Notes: a model not told the origin generated them from the letters alone. A DNA stretch of 64,000 nt from Roseovarius sp. EL26 (GCF_900327775.1 NZ_OUMZ01000006.1:372001-436000), one strand, 5' to 3'; counted from the stretch's first letter, positions 1 through 8,057 are shown. Program-made: numbers and translations.

Positions 1-341
1 ACAATCAGGTGTTCAGCCGCACCCATGTTGAGGATATCGCGCAAATTTTGGCAGCCTCTATCACCAAACCCAATCCGGGGGGTATCTATAATGTCTGTGA
101 TGATGACCCAGCCCCGCCGGAGGATGTGATTGGCTATGCGGCGGAGTTGCTCGGCCTGCCCCTGCCTCTGTCCGAGCGGTTTGAAGAGGCCGAGATGACC
201 CCGATGGCGCGCAGTTTCTATGCAGAATCAAAACGCGTGCGCAACGATCGGATCAAGGACGAGTTGGGCGTGCAGCTGCTGTATCCCAATTACCGGGTGG
301 GATTGCAGGCGCTCTTGAGGGCGGAGCGGGCCGACAAATGA
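1..341 (+). CDS. SDR-family NAD(P)-dependent epimerase/reductase, C-terminal part
   Basis: The reading frame is open from the window edge (first full codon at base 3) to the TGA at 339-341, so the 5' end lies outside. The visible ~112 residues resemble the C-terminal part of atypical SDR epimerases of the YeeZ type: a FSRTHVEDIA stretch is followed by GGIYNVCDDDPAPPEDV, the usual late substrate-side segment. The Rossmann glycine motif and the YxxxK site are not visible. The internal GTG at 9 is not taken as the start because the homology-like sequence runs through it. The substrate cannot be named. It ends 76 nt before pheT. Confidence 0.7.
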   Translation, partial: NQVFSRTHVEDIAQILAASITKPNPGGIYNVCDDDPAPPEDVIGYAAELLGLPLPLSERFEEAEMTPMARSFYAESKRVRNDRIKDELGVQLLYPNYRVGLQALLRAERADK

Positions 342-417
342 TGCAATGCGGGCTTTCCCCGCAGGGCCAGATCCGTTAAAGCGCAGGGAACCCAAGATAA
401 CCATCGGACCCGCGCAG

Positions 418-2817
418 ATGAAATTCACGATTTCCTGGCTAAAAGACCACCTTGAGACCACCGCATCGGTGGACGAAATTGCCGAAACCCTGACTGATCT
501 GGGGCTGGAGGTCGAAGAGATTTCGAACCCGGCAGCGCGGTTGTCAGAGTTTACCATTGGCAAAGTGGTCAAGGCCGAGCCACACCCGGATGCGGACCGT
601 TTGCGGATCTGTCAGGTGCAAACGGATGACGGCGAGACGCAAATCATTTGTGGCGCGCCGAATGCACGCGAAGGCATCACCGTAGTGATTGCCAAGCCGG
701 GCGTTTACGTTCCGGGTATCGACACCACCATTGGCGTGGGCAAGATCCGTGGCATCGAGAGCTATGGCATGATGTGTTCCGAGCGCGAGATGGAACTGTC
801 GGAGGAGCATGACGGCATCATCGAACTGCCTTCGGGCGAAGTGGGTGATCGCTTTATTGACTGGTTAGCGGAAAATGACCCGGCCAAAGTAGATACAATG
901 ATCGAGATTGCCATTACGCCGAACCGCCCGGATGCGCTGGGTGTGCGGGGAATTGCGCTGGATCTGGCGGCGCGTGGCATTGGTACAATGAGACCGGCTC
1001 CAACGGCTCACATCGAAGGGCAATTCCCGTGCCCGATCAACGTGACTATTGATTACGATACCCGTGAGGGTGGTTGTTTTGTTTTCGCCGGTCGTGTGAT
1101 CCGCGGTGTGAAAAACGGACCAAGTCCCGAGTGGCTACAACAGCGGCTCAAGGCGATTGGGTTGCGGCCTATTTCGGCGCTGGTCGATATCACCAATTTC
1201 CTGACCTATGACCGCAACCGTCCTTTGCACGTCTTTGATGTGGACAAGGTCAAAGGTGATTTGCGTGTGCATCGCGCGCAGGGCGGTGAAACCCTAAAGG
1301 CGCTGGATGAGAAAGATTACACCTTTAGCGCCGGTCAGGTGGTGATTTCGGACGATGAAGGTGTTGAAAGCATTGGCGGCATCATGGGCGGCGAGGCCAC
1401 CGGGTGTACCGAAGAGACCACAACTGTTTTCCTTGAGGCTGCACTGTGGGATCATGTGCAGATTGCTACCACGGGCCGGGCGTTGAAGATCAATTCCGAT
1501 GCACGCTACCGGTTTGAACGGGGCGTTGACCCGGCGTTCAACATGGAAGGCCATGATCTGGCGACACAGATGATCTTGGATCTGTGCGGTGGCGAGGCGT
1601 CCAATTTGGTGGTTGCCGGTGAGGTGCCTGATGTCAGCCGCGCCTACAAGCTGGACCCTGCGCGGGTGCAGTCGCTGGTCGGTATGGAGATCCCGGAATC
1701 TGAGCAACGCCAGACTTTGACAGCGCTTGGTTTCAAGTTGGAAGGTAACTTGGCGCAGGTGCCAAGCTGGCGCCCGGATGTTCAGGGCGAGGCGGACTTG
1801 GTTGAAGAGGTGGCACGCATTGCATCCCTGACCAAGTTGGTCGGCAAGCCGATGCCGCGTACCAGTGCGGGCGTGCCCAAGCAGATCCTGTCAGTGGCGC
1901 AAAAGCGCGAGCAGATTGCCCGTCGCACTACCGCGACGCTGGGTTATAATGAATGTGTCACCTACAGCTTTATCGACCGTGCCAGTGCCACGTTGTTTGG
2001 CGGTGGTGATGACGCGACCATGTTGGCGAACCCGATCAGCAGCGAGATGAGCCATATGCGCCCTGCTTTGTTGCCAGGTTTGTTGCAGGCAGCAGCCCGC
2101 AATCAGGCGCGCGGTGTAATGGACATGGCGCTGTTTGAGGCGGGCCATGCGTTCCACGGTGGTGAGCCGGGTGAGCAGCATTTGCAAGTCAGCGGTATTT
2201 TGGTTGGGCGTACAGGGCCCAAAGATGTGCATGGCTCTGCGCGAATGGTTGATCTGTATGATGCTAAGGCGGATGCCGAAGCGGTTTTATCCGCGCTGGG
2301 TGCGCCGACTAAGGTGCAAATCATGCGCGGCGCGGACGCCTGGTGGCATCCGGGGCGTCATGGCAAGATCTGCCTGGGTCCCAAAAAGGTGCTGGGCGTC
2401 TTTGGCGAATTACACCCCAAGGTATTGGCAGAGATGAATGTCAAAGGACCTGTTGTTGGTTTTACCCTGTGGCCTGCGGAAATTCCGTTGCCTCGTAATG
2501 CGAATGCCAATCGGGGTGCGCTGAAGGTCAGCGATCTACAGGCAGTTGAACGTGACTTTGCCTTTGTTGTTGATGCCGGTGTTGATGCACTGACATTGGT
2601 CAATGCCGCAGCTGGTGCCGATAAGGCGCTGATCGATGATGTGCGCGTGTTTGACGAATTTATCGGAGGCGCGTTGGGTGACGACAAGAAGTCTTTGGCC
2701 GTCACTGTGCGTTTGCAGCCAACCGATGCGACGCTGAAAGACAAAGATATCGAAGCCGTCAGTGCCAAGATCATCGAAAAGGTGGCCAAAGCCACCGGCG
2801 GGGTGCTGCGGGGGTAA
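418..2817 (+). CDS. pheT: Phenylalanine--tRNA ligase beta subunit
   Basis: Cytoplasmic beta subunit of the alpha2-beta2 enzyme that charges tRNA-Phe; it contributes tRNA binding and editing. The 799 residues match the usual bacterial length. They open with MKFTISWLKDHL, then an EMAP-like tRNA-binding domain (about 40-150, EPHPDADRLRICQV), the B3/B4 editing region (about 210-380, RPLHVFDVDK and GGIMGG), B5, the catalytic-like core, and a C-terminal FDX-ACB domain (about 705-798, AVERDFAFVVD). The frame is open upstream to 346, but the ATG at 418 gives the family N-terminus. The preceding gene is an SDR enzyme, not pheS, so the alpha subunit gene must lie elsewhere. Confidence 0.97.
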   Translation: MKFTISWLKDHLETTASVDEIAETLTDLGLEVEEISNPAARLSEFTIGKVVKAEPHPDADRLRICQVQTDDGETQIICGAPNAREGITVVIAKPGVYVPGIDTTIGVGKIRGIESYGMMCSEREMELSEEHDGIIELPSGEVGDRFIDWLAENDPAKVDTMIEIAITPNRPDALGVRGIALDLAARGIGTMRPAPTAHIEGQFPCPINVTIDYDTREGGCFVFAGRVIRGVKNGPSPEWLQQRLKAIGLRPISALVDITNFLTYDRNRPLHVFDVDKVKGDLRVHRAQGGETLKALDEKDYTFSAGQVVISDDEGVESIGGIMGGEATGCTEETTTVFLEAALWDHVQIATTGRALKINSDARYRFERGVDPAFNMEGHDLATQMILDLCGGEASNLVVAGEVPDVSRAYKLDPARVQSLVGMEIPESEQRQTLTALGFKLEGNLAQVPSWRPDVQGEADLVEEVARIASLTKLVGKPMPRTSAGVPKQILSVAQKREQIARRTTATLGYNECVTYSFIDRASATLFGGGDDATMLANPISSEMSHMRPALLPGLLQAAARNQARGVMDMALFEAGHAFHGGEPGEQHLQVSGILVGRTGPKDVHGSARMVDLYDAKADAEAVLSALGAPTKVQIMRGADAWWHPGRHGKICLGPKKVLGVFGELHPKVLAEMNVKGPVVGFTLWPAEIPLPRNANANRGALKVSDLQAVERDFAFVVDAGVDALTLVNAAAGADKALIDDVRVFDEFIGGALGDDKKSLAVTVRLQPTDATLKDKDIEAVSAKIIEKVAKATGGVLRG

Positions 2818-2821
2818 TCGA

Positions 2822-3256
2822 TTGGGCATCATCATACGGAAGGCGGAGACCGACGATACGGTTGGTCTCGTGATCTGTATTGATCTTGCCTACGTAGGTT
2901 ACGCTCAGCAAGGGATCGATCTGCCACCGGTATCTGAAGGTATTGCCGAAGACATCCGTGACCATCATGTCTGGGTGGCTGATGATGCTGGGGAAATTGT
3001 CGGCGGGCTGATCCTGATGATTTCAGAAGGGTCTTCCAAATTGGCAAACATTGCGGTGCACCCTGAGTACGGCGGGCGCGGGATTGGCGGGCGGTTGATT
3101 GACACTGCGATTGCGGCGAGCAAAGCAGCGAATTGCCATAGCATTACCTTGGTGACCCATGCGGCGATGTCGGACAATGTTCGTCTGTATGAACATCTGG
3201 GCTGGAGCAAAACCGGAGCCAGGGACAACAAAGTGTTCATGAATCGCGTACTCTGA
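2822..3256 (+). CDS. GNAT-family N-acetyltransferase
   Basis: Small acetyl-CoA-dependent acetyltransferase of 144 residues. The acetyl-CoA pyrophosphate loop is visible as PEYGGRGIGGRLI (about 81-93), followed by the late helix and NVRLYEHLGW segment typical of the fold. The substrate is unknown. The frame overlaps the end of pheT, but the likely start is TTG at 2822, four bases after the pheT stop and behind a G-rich stretch, giving the N-terminus MGIIIRKAETDD; the start is moderately certain. It is probably co-transcribed with pheT. A hairpin at 3340-3362 follows it. Confidence 0.85.
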   Translation: MGIIIRKAETDDTVGLVICIDLAYVGYAQQGIDLPPVSEGIAEDIRDHHVWVADDAGEIVGGLILMISEGSSKLANIAVHPEYGGRGIGGRLIDTAIAASKAANCHSITLVTHAAMSDNVRLYEHLGWSKTGARDNKVFMNRVL

Positions 3257-3339
3257 CCGCGACGCTGATATTTGTGATTTTACAGAGCATCAGAGTCATA
3301 GATACACGCAGCCAATTGCAAAAATTGGTGCATAGAACC

Positions 3340-3362
3340 TATGACCGAAGGGCTCGGTCATA
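3340..3362. terminator. Hairpin between convergent genes (bidirectional terminator candidate)
   Basis: A perfect 9-bp inverted repeat, TATGACCGA (3340-3348) and TCGGTCATA (3354-3362), with a 5-nt loop lies between the acetyltransferase on + and the helical-protein gene on -. A second, weaker dyad (CCAATT/AATTGG) lies just upstream near 3312-3328. There is no clear T tract on either side, so termination is inferred from position and stem quality. Confidence 0.5.
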
Positions 3363-3370
3363 ATTTGGCG

Positions 3371-3748
3371 TTATGTGCTGACCAACTCAGGAAAGAAGTT
3401 CACACCTGTTTTGTTGAAAATGAGCCAGCCAATTCGGCGGAATATCGTGTTTACCACCTGCTGCAATAAGACCAGTGTCATCAATTTGGTGTGCCTCACG
3501 AATTGCCGTAGTGCAGCTTTTTGCGCTTGGAGCGCAATATCAGCTAATTCGTCGCTGATTTTTCCGCTGGCAAGATTCCGTTGAGTTTCAGTGACGGAAC
3601 GAGCAAGAGATTTAATATAACCTTTCATAGAGGTTCTGTTGGTCGTCCACCATTCATCAAACATTTCAATAAGATCACCTCTTATTGCGGAAGAAAGATC
3701 TTTTATTGTATCGGCCGAAAAAGTTTTAAGTTCTGATAATTCTGGCAT
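3371..3748 (-). CDS. Hypothetical helical protein with C-terminal hydrophobic segment
   Basis: I do not recognise this 125-residue protein. It looks almost entirely alpha-helical: an acidic amphipathic N-terminal half (SADTIKDLSSAIRGDLIEMF), a basic middle, then a hydrophobic stretch (about 87-112, LMTLVLLQQVVNTIFRRIGW) that could be membrane-associated. A good ribosome site (AGAGGAC) precedes the ATG. It starts 14 nt after the lipoprotein gene 3763-4197, so the two form a two-gene operon. Base composition is more AT-rich than the flanking housekeeping genes, which may mean transfer. The function is unknown; a partner of the lipoprotein is possible. Confidence 0.7.
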   Translation of the reverse strand: MPELSELKTFSADTIKDLSSAIRGDLIEMFDEWWTTNRTSMKGYIKSLARSVTETQRNLASGKISDELADIALQAQKAALRQFVRHTKLMTLVLLQQVVNTIFRRIGWLIFNKTGVNFFPELVST

Positions 3749-3762
3749 TTTGTCCTCTTAAA

Positions 3763-4197
3763 TTACAAAGCTTTGGCGGCATCCCTTGCGAGCGAGCACG
3801 TAATGATGGTTGGTTGAACAAGCCCGGCTCCCTGCAATGATGGGAACTGCTTATGGGCGTCGTGCATGCGTTTTATTGATGTTTCACATTCTGCGACTTC
3901 GGCCTGAAACAGCTCGGCTGCTTCCTGTGCATTCTTATTGTCCGAATTGACCTGCTCGGCTTTCAGTTTTGCATTTTGCGCGCTTGAAAGTGCTGTGACA
4001 TAGGTTTTTTCAGCTTTGCTGAAATTGCTTTTTCCGTCGCAACCACCCAGCTCAATGCATGCGCTGATCTCTACTAGTGACTGTACTGACTTGTCCAAAT
4101 CTTTAGCAATTGAAGGGTCTACACGAGGAGCGAAAATGTTGAGGTTGCAAGCAGAAAGACCTATGACTAAAGCCATTGATAATATTATTTTTTTCAT
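3763..4197 (-). CDS. Small secreted lipoprotein, function unknown
   Basis: 144 residues with a lipoprotein signal peptide: positively charged MKK, a hydrophobic core and lipobox LSAC with Cys17 as the lipidation site. The mature part is helical and rich in Ala, Glu and Lys. It has four further cysteines: two in a CIELGGC motif (about 48-54) and two later, which could form disulfides. No family recognised. First gene of a two-gene AT-rich operon with 3371-3748, driven by the promoter at 4233-4261. The ribosome site is GAGAG upstream of the ATG. Confidence 0.8.
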   Translation of the reverse strand: MKKIILSMALVIGLSACNLNIFAPRVDPSIAKDLDKSVQSLVEISACIELGGCDGKSNFSKAEKTYVTALSSAQNAKLKAEQVNSDNKNAQEAAELFQAEVAECETSIKRMHDAHKQFPSLQGAGLVQPTIITCSLARDAAKAL

Positions 4198-4232
4198 AGA
4201 ACTCTCATATAATATGTGAAATGAATACTTCG

Positions 4233-4261
4233 ATCATAGCATGGCGCACTAGATTTTTCAA
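4233..4261 (-). promoter_or_regulatory. Sigma-70-type promoter of the lipoprotein operon
   Basis: On the minus strand a -35 TTGAAA (4256-4261) and a -10 TATGAT (4233-4238) are separated by exactly 17 bp, each within one or two bases of consensus. Transcription would start near 4226, about 29 nt before the lipoprotein ATG. Confidence 0.6.
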
Positions 4262-4314
4262 CGCTAGGTTGATGAGTTGGTCTGCCATTAACGAGCCGCG
4301 AGTGAGGGCCATAC

Positions 4315-4758
4315 ATGAAAATCTATCTTTCCGGTGAAATCCATACTGATTGGCGCGAGCAGATCATCGAAGGGGCCAAGGGGCTCGATGTGAGTTTTTC
4401 TGCCCCTGTCACCGATCACGCGGCTAGTGATGATTGTGGTGTGAATATTCTGGGTGCCGAAGACAACAAGTACTGGCATGACCACAAGGGCGCGATGGTC
4501 AATGCGATTCGAACCCGTAAAGGCATTGCTGATGCAGATGTTGTCGTCGTACGTTTTGGCGACAAATATAAGCAATGGAACGCGGCCTTTGATGCGGGAT
4601 ATGCCAGCGCTTTGGGCAAGTCGCTGATCATTCTGCAACCACCAGAGCATGATCACGCCCTCAAAGAGGTCGATGCTGCTGCTTTGGCGATGGCCCGCAC
4701 ACCGCAGCAGGTCGTTGAAATCCTGCGTTATGTACTGGACGGATCACTACCTGCATAA
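4315..4758 (+). CDS. YtoQ family protein
   Basis: 147-residue cytosolic protein matching the YtoQ family, a small nucleoside-deoxyribosyltransferase-like fold of unknown role. It opens with MKIYLSGEIHTDWR and carries SAPVTDHAASDD, an NKYWHDHKGAMVN segment and DADVVVVRFGDKYKQWNAAFDAGYA, the parts that line the putative nucleotide pocket in the superfamily. The ATG at 4315 has a GAGGG ribosome site seven bases upstream. It is apparently monocistronic and is followed by two hairpins. The enzymatic activity is not established for this family. Confidence 0.88.
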   Translation: MKIYLSGEIHTDWREQIIEGAKGLDVSFSAPVTDHAASDDCGVNILGAEDNKYWHDHKGAMVNAIRTRKGIADADVVVVRFGDKYKQWNAAFDAGYASALGKSLIILQPPEHDHALKEVDAAALAMARTPQQVVEILRYVLDGSLPA

Positions 4759-4767
4759 GAATCGCCT

Positions 4768-4838
4768 AATCATTTGTTTCACAAATGATTATTGGCACAG
4801 GTATCGGCTTGTTATGTAGAGAAGCCGGTACCTATTTT
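4768..4838 (+). terminator. Tandem hairpins downstream of the ytoQ-like gene
   Basis: Two inverted repeats follow the stop codon. The first is a perfect 10-bp stem, AATCATTTGT (4768-4777) and ACAAATGATT (4781-4790). The second is an 11-bp stem with one G-U pair (4800-4810 with 4822-4832) followed by TATTTTAA, a plausible intrinsic terminator. Confidence 0.6.
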
Positions 4839-4885
4839 AAGTATTATAGATCCAATCGTGATGATATTCATTTGGCAACTTTGGG

Positions 4886-4913
4886 TTGACTGTGGATTAT
4901 TCGTGTGTATATT
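4886..4913 (+). promoter_or_regulatory. Sigma-70-type promoter of the first VPLPA-CTERM gene
   Basis: TTGACT (4886-4891) and TATATT (4908-4913) are separated by 16 bp. The start point would be near 4920, leaving a leader of roughly 138 nt before the ATG at 5058, which is long and could hold regulation. Confidence 0.5.
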
Positions 4914-5057
4914 CCCGCGCCTTAATTTAGACATATTATGGACGCTAATTTGACAATTATTGGAGAATTTGCGATATTTTTAAGAATAAAACCCGGTGCG
5001 ACTAAGCGTTGTTGCCGTAATTCGACGATAATTAAGTTACCATTTGGAGTAAGAATA

Positions 5058-5738
5058 ATGAGTATAAGAAGATCCTTTATTTTGGCTGGGGTTGCGACGA
5101 TGCTTGCCCTTCCAGCTGCGGCTGCAACATTGAACTTTGAGAGCGAAGGCTATGTCGGCAACTCGGTTAGTCTAGGAAATGATGAAGCATATGCGGGCGC
5201 TGACGTGACCTTTTCCAGCGCTAATGGACTATTTGCGGTAAAGACTGGTGGTCCAGCAGATGGTTTCGTACCCAATGACAACCCCCTACCTGTTGGTGTC
5301 TTTGGCGATTACTTTCTGACGTCTGACTTTGGAACGACAACAGCAATGAGCATTTCATATGGTACAGCCGTTTCTGCGGCGTCCTTTGATGTTGCCGATA
5401 TTGATGGAACTGGGTCCAATACAGAAGAATTTACCTTCAAGGCATTCTTTGGTGCGCTAGAAGTTGGTTCAATTGCCGTCAATTCTGGGGATCCCGGAAC
5501 CGGAGACCGCTTGGCCTATAGTATTGGTTTCAGCAATCTTGGAAGTCTGTTTGATCGGATTGAAATTGTAGGCACCACAGCAGGCGGTACGCGCCATATC
5601 GGAATTGCATTCGACAACTTCAATACGACTGTCGATGTAACAACTGTTCCGCTACCAGCGGCTGCATGGATGCTATTGGCTGGTATTGGCGGATTGGGTG
5701 CTTTGGGACGTCGTTCCCGCAAGCAACCTGTTTCCTGA
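5058..5738 (+). CDS. VPLPA-CTERM sorting-domain secreted protein
   Basis: 226-residue exported protein with both ends of an exosortase substrate. It has an N-terminal Sec signal (MSIRRSFILAGVATMLALPAAAA) and a C-terminal sorting signal from residue 197: VPLPA, a hydrophobic membrane segment (AAWMLLAGIGGLGALG) and a basic RRSRK tail. The central part is Gly/Thr/Asp-rich with alternating hydrophobics, suggesting a beta-sandwich, and lacks Cys. The frame is open upstream to 4938, but the ATG at 5058 has a GGAG ribosome site and the signal peptide directly behind it. XrtD at 35160-36746 is the expected processing enzyme. The role of the mature domain is unknown; surface or matrix protein is inference. 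Confidence 0.88.
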   Translation: MSIRRSFILAGVATMLALPAAAATLNFESEGYVGNSVSLGNDEAYAGADVTFSSANGLFAVKTGGPADGFVPNDNPLPVGVFGDYFLTSDFGTTTAMSISYGTAVSAASFDVADIDGTGSNTEEFTFKAFFGALEVGSIAVNSGDPGTGDRLAYSIGFSNLGSLFDRIEIVGTTAGGTRHIGIAFDNFNTTVDVTTVPLPAAAWMLLAGIGGLGALGRRSRKQPVS

Positions 5739-5759
5739 CCTGCGATTCATAAAATTAAG

Positions 5760-5828
5760 TGGCCCCTATGGGATGGGGCCATTTCAAACACTCGACAAAC
5801 CCCGTCTTATTTTGGCGGGGTTATATTT
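5760..5828 (+). terminator. Two consecutive hairpins after the VPLPA-CTERM gene
   Basis: The first stem is GGCCCC (5761-5766) with GGGGCC (5775-5780), extended by a T-A pair. The second is AACCCCG (5798-5804) with CGGGGTT (5816-5822), followed by ATATTTT. The second has the better U-rich tail and is the likely terminator. Confidence 0.6.
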
Positions 5829-6152
5829 TGGGCTGGGCGAGATTGCAGTCAGTAATCGGGACCTGAAATCGATCATACAATGTATATAATATGGGAGGCG
5901 ATCTTCCAAATTCTAACCTTATTAGACGTGCTATAAGTATATGATACCATCAAGGGTGTATTAAAATGAGTGCCGGTGCCCGCTAAATCCTGACCAAGGC
6001 CTGTCCATCGCTACCCTTGGTGCCAAGCAATGTAATGTTAGCTATTTTTTGAAATTTTCCCGAAAAAGAGACCCGTTACCAAATTGAGATCAGTCTTGAT
6101 CTGCTAACATTTACCTTCTATTTTTCGTCGTTTCCACATAGGTTGAAAACCC
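5829..6152. other. Gene-free AT-rich stretch before the GtrA-like gene
   Basis: I find no convincing gene here. It contains a perfect TATAAT at 5885-5890 (without a good -35 at 17 bp), an SD-like GGGAGG right after it, and a 7-bp inverted repeat ACCAAGG (5993-5999)/CCTTGGT (6015-6021). It could be a long leader of the GtrA-like gene, a small RNA, or decayed sequence; nothing visible decides between these. Confidence 0.4.
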
Positions 6153-6557
6153 ATGATACGAGCAGAAAAAGCGAAGGCAGAGTGTGTCACCTTATTGCGC
6201 TTCGCATTTGTCGGAGTGAGTTTTAGCGCTTTGTTTTCTGTTTTGTCTGCGATGGTGATCAATTTGGCCATTGCACCGCCATTTTGGACAAATGTTGTTT
6301 TATTCTCGCTTTGTATACCCCCAGCATTTTTGGCGCAAAAACACTTTTCATTCAGGGCCAAAACATTACGCAAGAATGCATTCTTGTTATACGCGGCAAC
6401 GCAGATCGGTAGCGTCAGTTTAGTCTCTTTGGTGACGACACGATATGTTACCTACGACATCCGCATGGATACGCTTGTCATTGGGGTGACTGTCGTGCTT
6501 GCCGCCGGGATGAGCTTTCTCGTTGGCCGTCTCGTTATTTTCAGTCATCGGGACTAA
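6153..6557 (+). CDS. GtrA-like four-helix membrane protein
   Basis: 134 residues with about four hydrophobic spans (roughly 15-38, 45-62, 75-97 and 106-128) and the small, basic-looped layout of the GtrA/DPMS family. That family is proposed to move polyprenyl-phosphate-linked sugars across the inner membrane or to assist sugar transfer. The motif AQKHFSFRAK after helix 2 fits the family's conserved KxxxF-type segment. The 3' end overlaps the convergent methyltransferase gene by 17 nt. It may serve glycan assembly, but the polysaccharide genes here are over 20 kb away, so any link is inference. Confidence 0.75.
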   Translation: MIRAEKAKAECVTLLRFAFVGVSFSALFSVLSAMVINLAIAPPFWTNVVLFSLCIPPAFLAQKHFSFRAKTLRKNAFLLYAATQIGSVSLVSLVTTRYVTYDIRMDTLVIGVTVVLAAGMSFLVGRLVIFSHRD

Positions 6558-7152
6558 GACGAGCGACAAAGTGTAGCTTGCGTCCAAAAACAAGATTTAG
6601 AGGGAAAGGATAAAGCTTCACATCGGTCTGAAAAACATCAATTTTGAGACCTGCAGATTTGAACCAGCTGTACCATTGTGCCCGAGATGCGTAGTTATAG
6701 GGTAAGACTACGCCATGTGGTGCGTTTCCAGCCCAATCCATAAGTCGTAAAGTTAAGTGATCAAACCAGTTTTCGCTCAAATGGTCTTTGATAACTACTG
6801 CCTTTCGACAGGTACGGCTTGCCTCATGAATCAGAATGCTGGGATCATCTGTGTGATGGAGCACATCTACAAAAGTAACGACATCGACGCCCTTGTTCTC
6901 AACTGGGATGACTTTTCCATCGAAGACATCCACAGGAATGTGCGTGGTTTCACGTAGCATGATATCGATGCCGCGCACACGTGTATCGTTTTGCTGCTCG
7001 CCAATGGCTTTTGCGATCTGACCGTCACCGGTACCGACATCTAGCAATTCACTTTGGCTGGGAATCAGCGCGCCAAGTCGTCTAATTAGTACTCTGACAC
7101 GGCGATTGAAAACCAATTTGCCATGAATTTTACCCAGAAACGATTTTACCAT
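6541..7152 (-). CDS. Class I SAM-dependent methyltransferase
   Basis: 203 residues with the Rossmann SAM-binding signature LLDVGTGDGQIAKAIG (motif I, about 36-51), an acidic end of beta-2 (RGIDIM) and VDVVTFVDVLHHTDDP (about 88-103), typical of methyltransf_11 enzymes. The basic N-terminal region and the late PFPLNLVFGRKLHF segment give no substrate clue. Convergent with the GtrA-like gene (17-nt shared 3' ends). No close operon partner; about 200 nt of non-coding sequence separates it from moaE upstream. Membrane-lipid or sugar methylation is possible but unsupported. Confidence 0.85.
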   Translation of the reverse strand: MVKSFLGKIHGKLVFNRRVRVLIRRLGALIPSQSELLDVGTGDGQIAKAIGEQQNDTRVRGIDIMLRETTHIPVDVFDGKVIPVENKGVDVVTFVDVLHHTDDPSILIHEASRTCRKAVVIKDHLSENWFDHLTLRLMDWAGNAPHGVVLPYNYASRAQWYSWFKSAGLKIDVFQTDVKLYPFPLNLVFGRKLHFVARLSPDD

Positions 7153-7361
7153 CGTTGATGTCGCCTTCTTATTTTGAATGACCCATTCTGTAAAAATGCT
7201 TACGAATGTTCGCAGTAGTAAGGAATTCTAGAGCGAGATTGTGAGCGAATTGGGAAACTATTGAGGCGATCTTATATTTCTTGATACGCGTCGGTGCAGC
7301 CAGTTCAGAAGAGTTGCAAGCCGGATATTTGTTCCAACTACAGCTTGCAGTCGTATGGAAA

Positions 7362-7805
7362 CTACCAACGTGAGAGGGCCTGTTCATCGTCGTCCTTGGC
7401 AGCTACCCAATCGGCGTTTTTTCCGGTGACTTCTTTTTTCCAAAATGGAGCGCGAGATTTCAGAAAATCCATCAGATATTCTGCTGCTTGAAAGGCATCG
7501 GCCCGGTGTGGGGAAGAGGTGGCGACCATCATGATGTGATCTGCAGGCTTCAGGGGGCCATGGCGGTGGATGACCAAGACATCGCCAAGGTTCCAGCGCT
7601 CAAGTGCTTCGTGCGCGATCGTTTCCAGCGCTTTTTCGGTCATTCCGGGGTAGTGCTCAATTTCCATCACATCCAGATCACCGGTGCAAAGGTCGCGAAC
7701 AATTCCAGTAAAGGTTACAACCGCACCCATACCGTTTTGTCGGTTTGTGAATTGATTGACCTCTTCTCCAAGATCAAAAGCCGCATCTTGTACCCGGATA
7801 TCCAT
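7362..7805 (-). CDS. moaE: Molybdopterin synthase catalytic (large) subunit MoaE
   Basis: 147 residues; transfers sulfur from the MoaD thiocarboxylate to precursor Z (cPMP) to make molybdopterin in the cytosol. Visible MoaE landmarks are GAVVTFTGIVRD (28-38), MEIEHYPGM, the HRHGPLKPAD segment (80-89) and KSRAPFWKKE (116-125), which holds the conserved catalytic lysines. It follows moaD by 3 nt and is the last gene of uvrC-pgsA-moaD-moaE. No unusual residue seen. Confidence 0.96.
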   Translation of the reverse strand: MDIRVQDAAFDLGEEVNQFTNRQNGMGAVVTFTGIVRDLCTGDLDVMEIEHYPGMTEKALETIAHEALERWNLGDVLVIHRHGPLKPADHIMMVATSSPHRADAFQAAEYLMDFLKSRAPFWKKEVTGKNADWVAAKDDDEQALSRW

Positions 7806-7808
7806 GGC

Positions 7809-8057
7809 TTAACCGCCAGTCATTGGGGGGAAAAAGGCGACTTCGCGTGCGCCTGAAAGGGGCGCATCAAAATCTGTCAGCTCCTGATCGACAGCAACTC
7901 GCAGGGCGCTTAGGTCGGAAAACGCTACGGCATAGCGCTCTTCCTTTGCGCTCAGCTCATTCACCAGATCCCGCACGGTTTGAGCTGCGGTTTCAATCCG
8001 ATCTTTGGGGTGTCCGATCCGTTCGCGCACCCAGGCAAAATAGAGTACGTCCATCAT
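7809..8057 (-). CDS. moaD: Molybdopterin synthase sulfur-carrier subunit MoaD
   Basis: Ubiquitin-like carrier of about 82 residues ending in the diagnostic Gly-Gly (FFPPMTGG), which is adenylated by MoeB and then thiocarboxylated before it donates sulfur to MoaE. The N-terminus is MMDVLYFAWVRERIG. The ATG at 8057 overlaps the pgsA stop, so translation is coupled; a second ATG at 8054 is an equally good start. The frame is open further upstream, but that part lies inside pgsA in another frame. It sits 3 nt before moaE. Confidence 0.94.
   Translation of the reverse strand: MMDVLYFAWVRERIGHPKDRIETAAQTVRDLVNELSAKEERYAVAFSDLSALRVAVDQELTDFDAPLSGAREVAFFPPMTGG

Noticed and set aside
7169..7387. 72-codon minus-strand frame between the methyltransferase gene and moaE
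   Set aside because: It overlaps the moaE 3' end, has no convincing ribosome site and odd composition.
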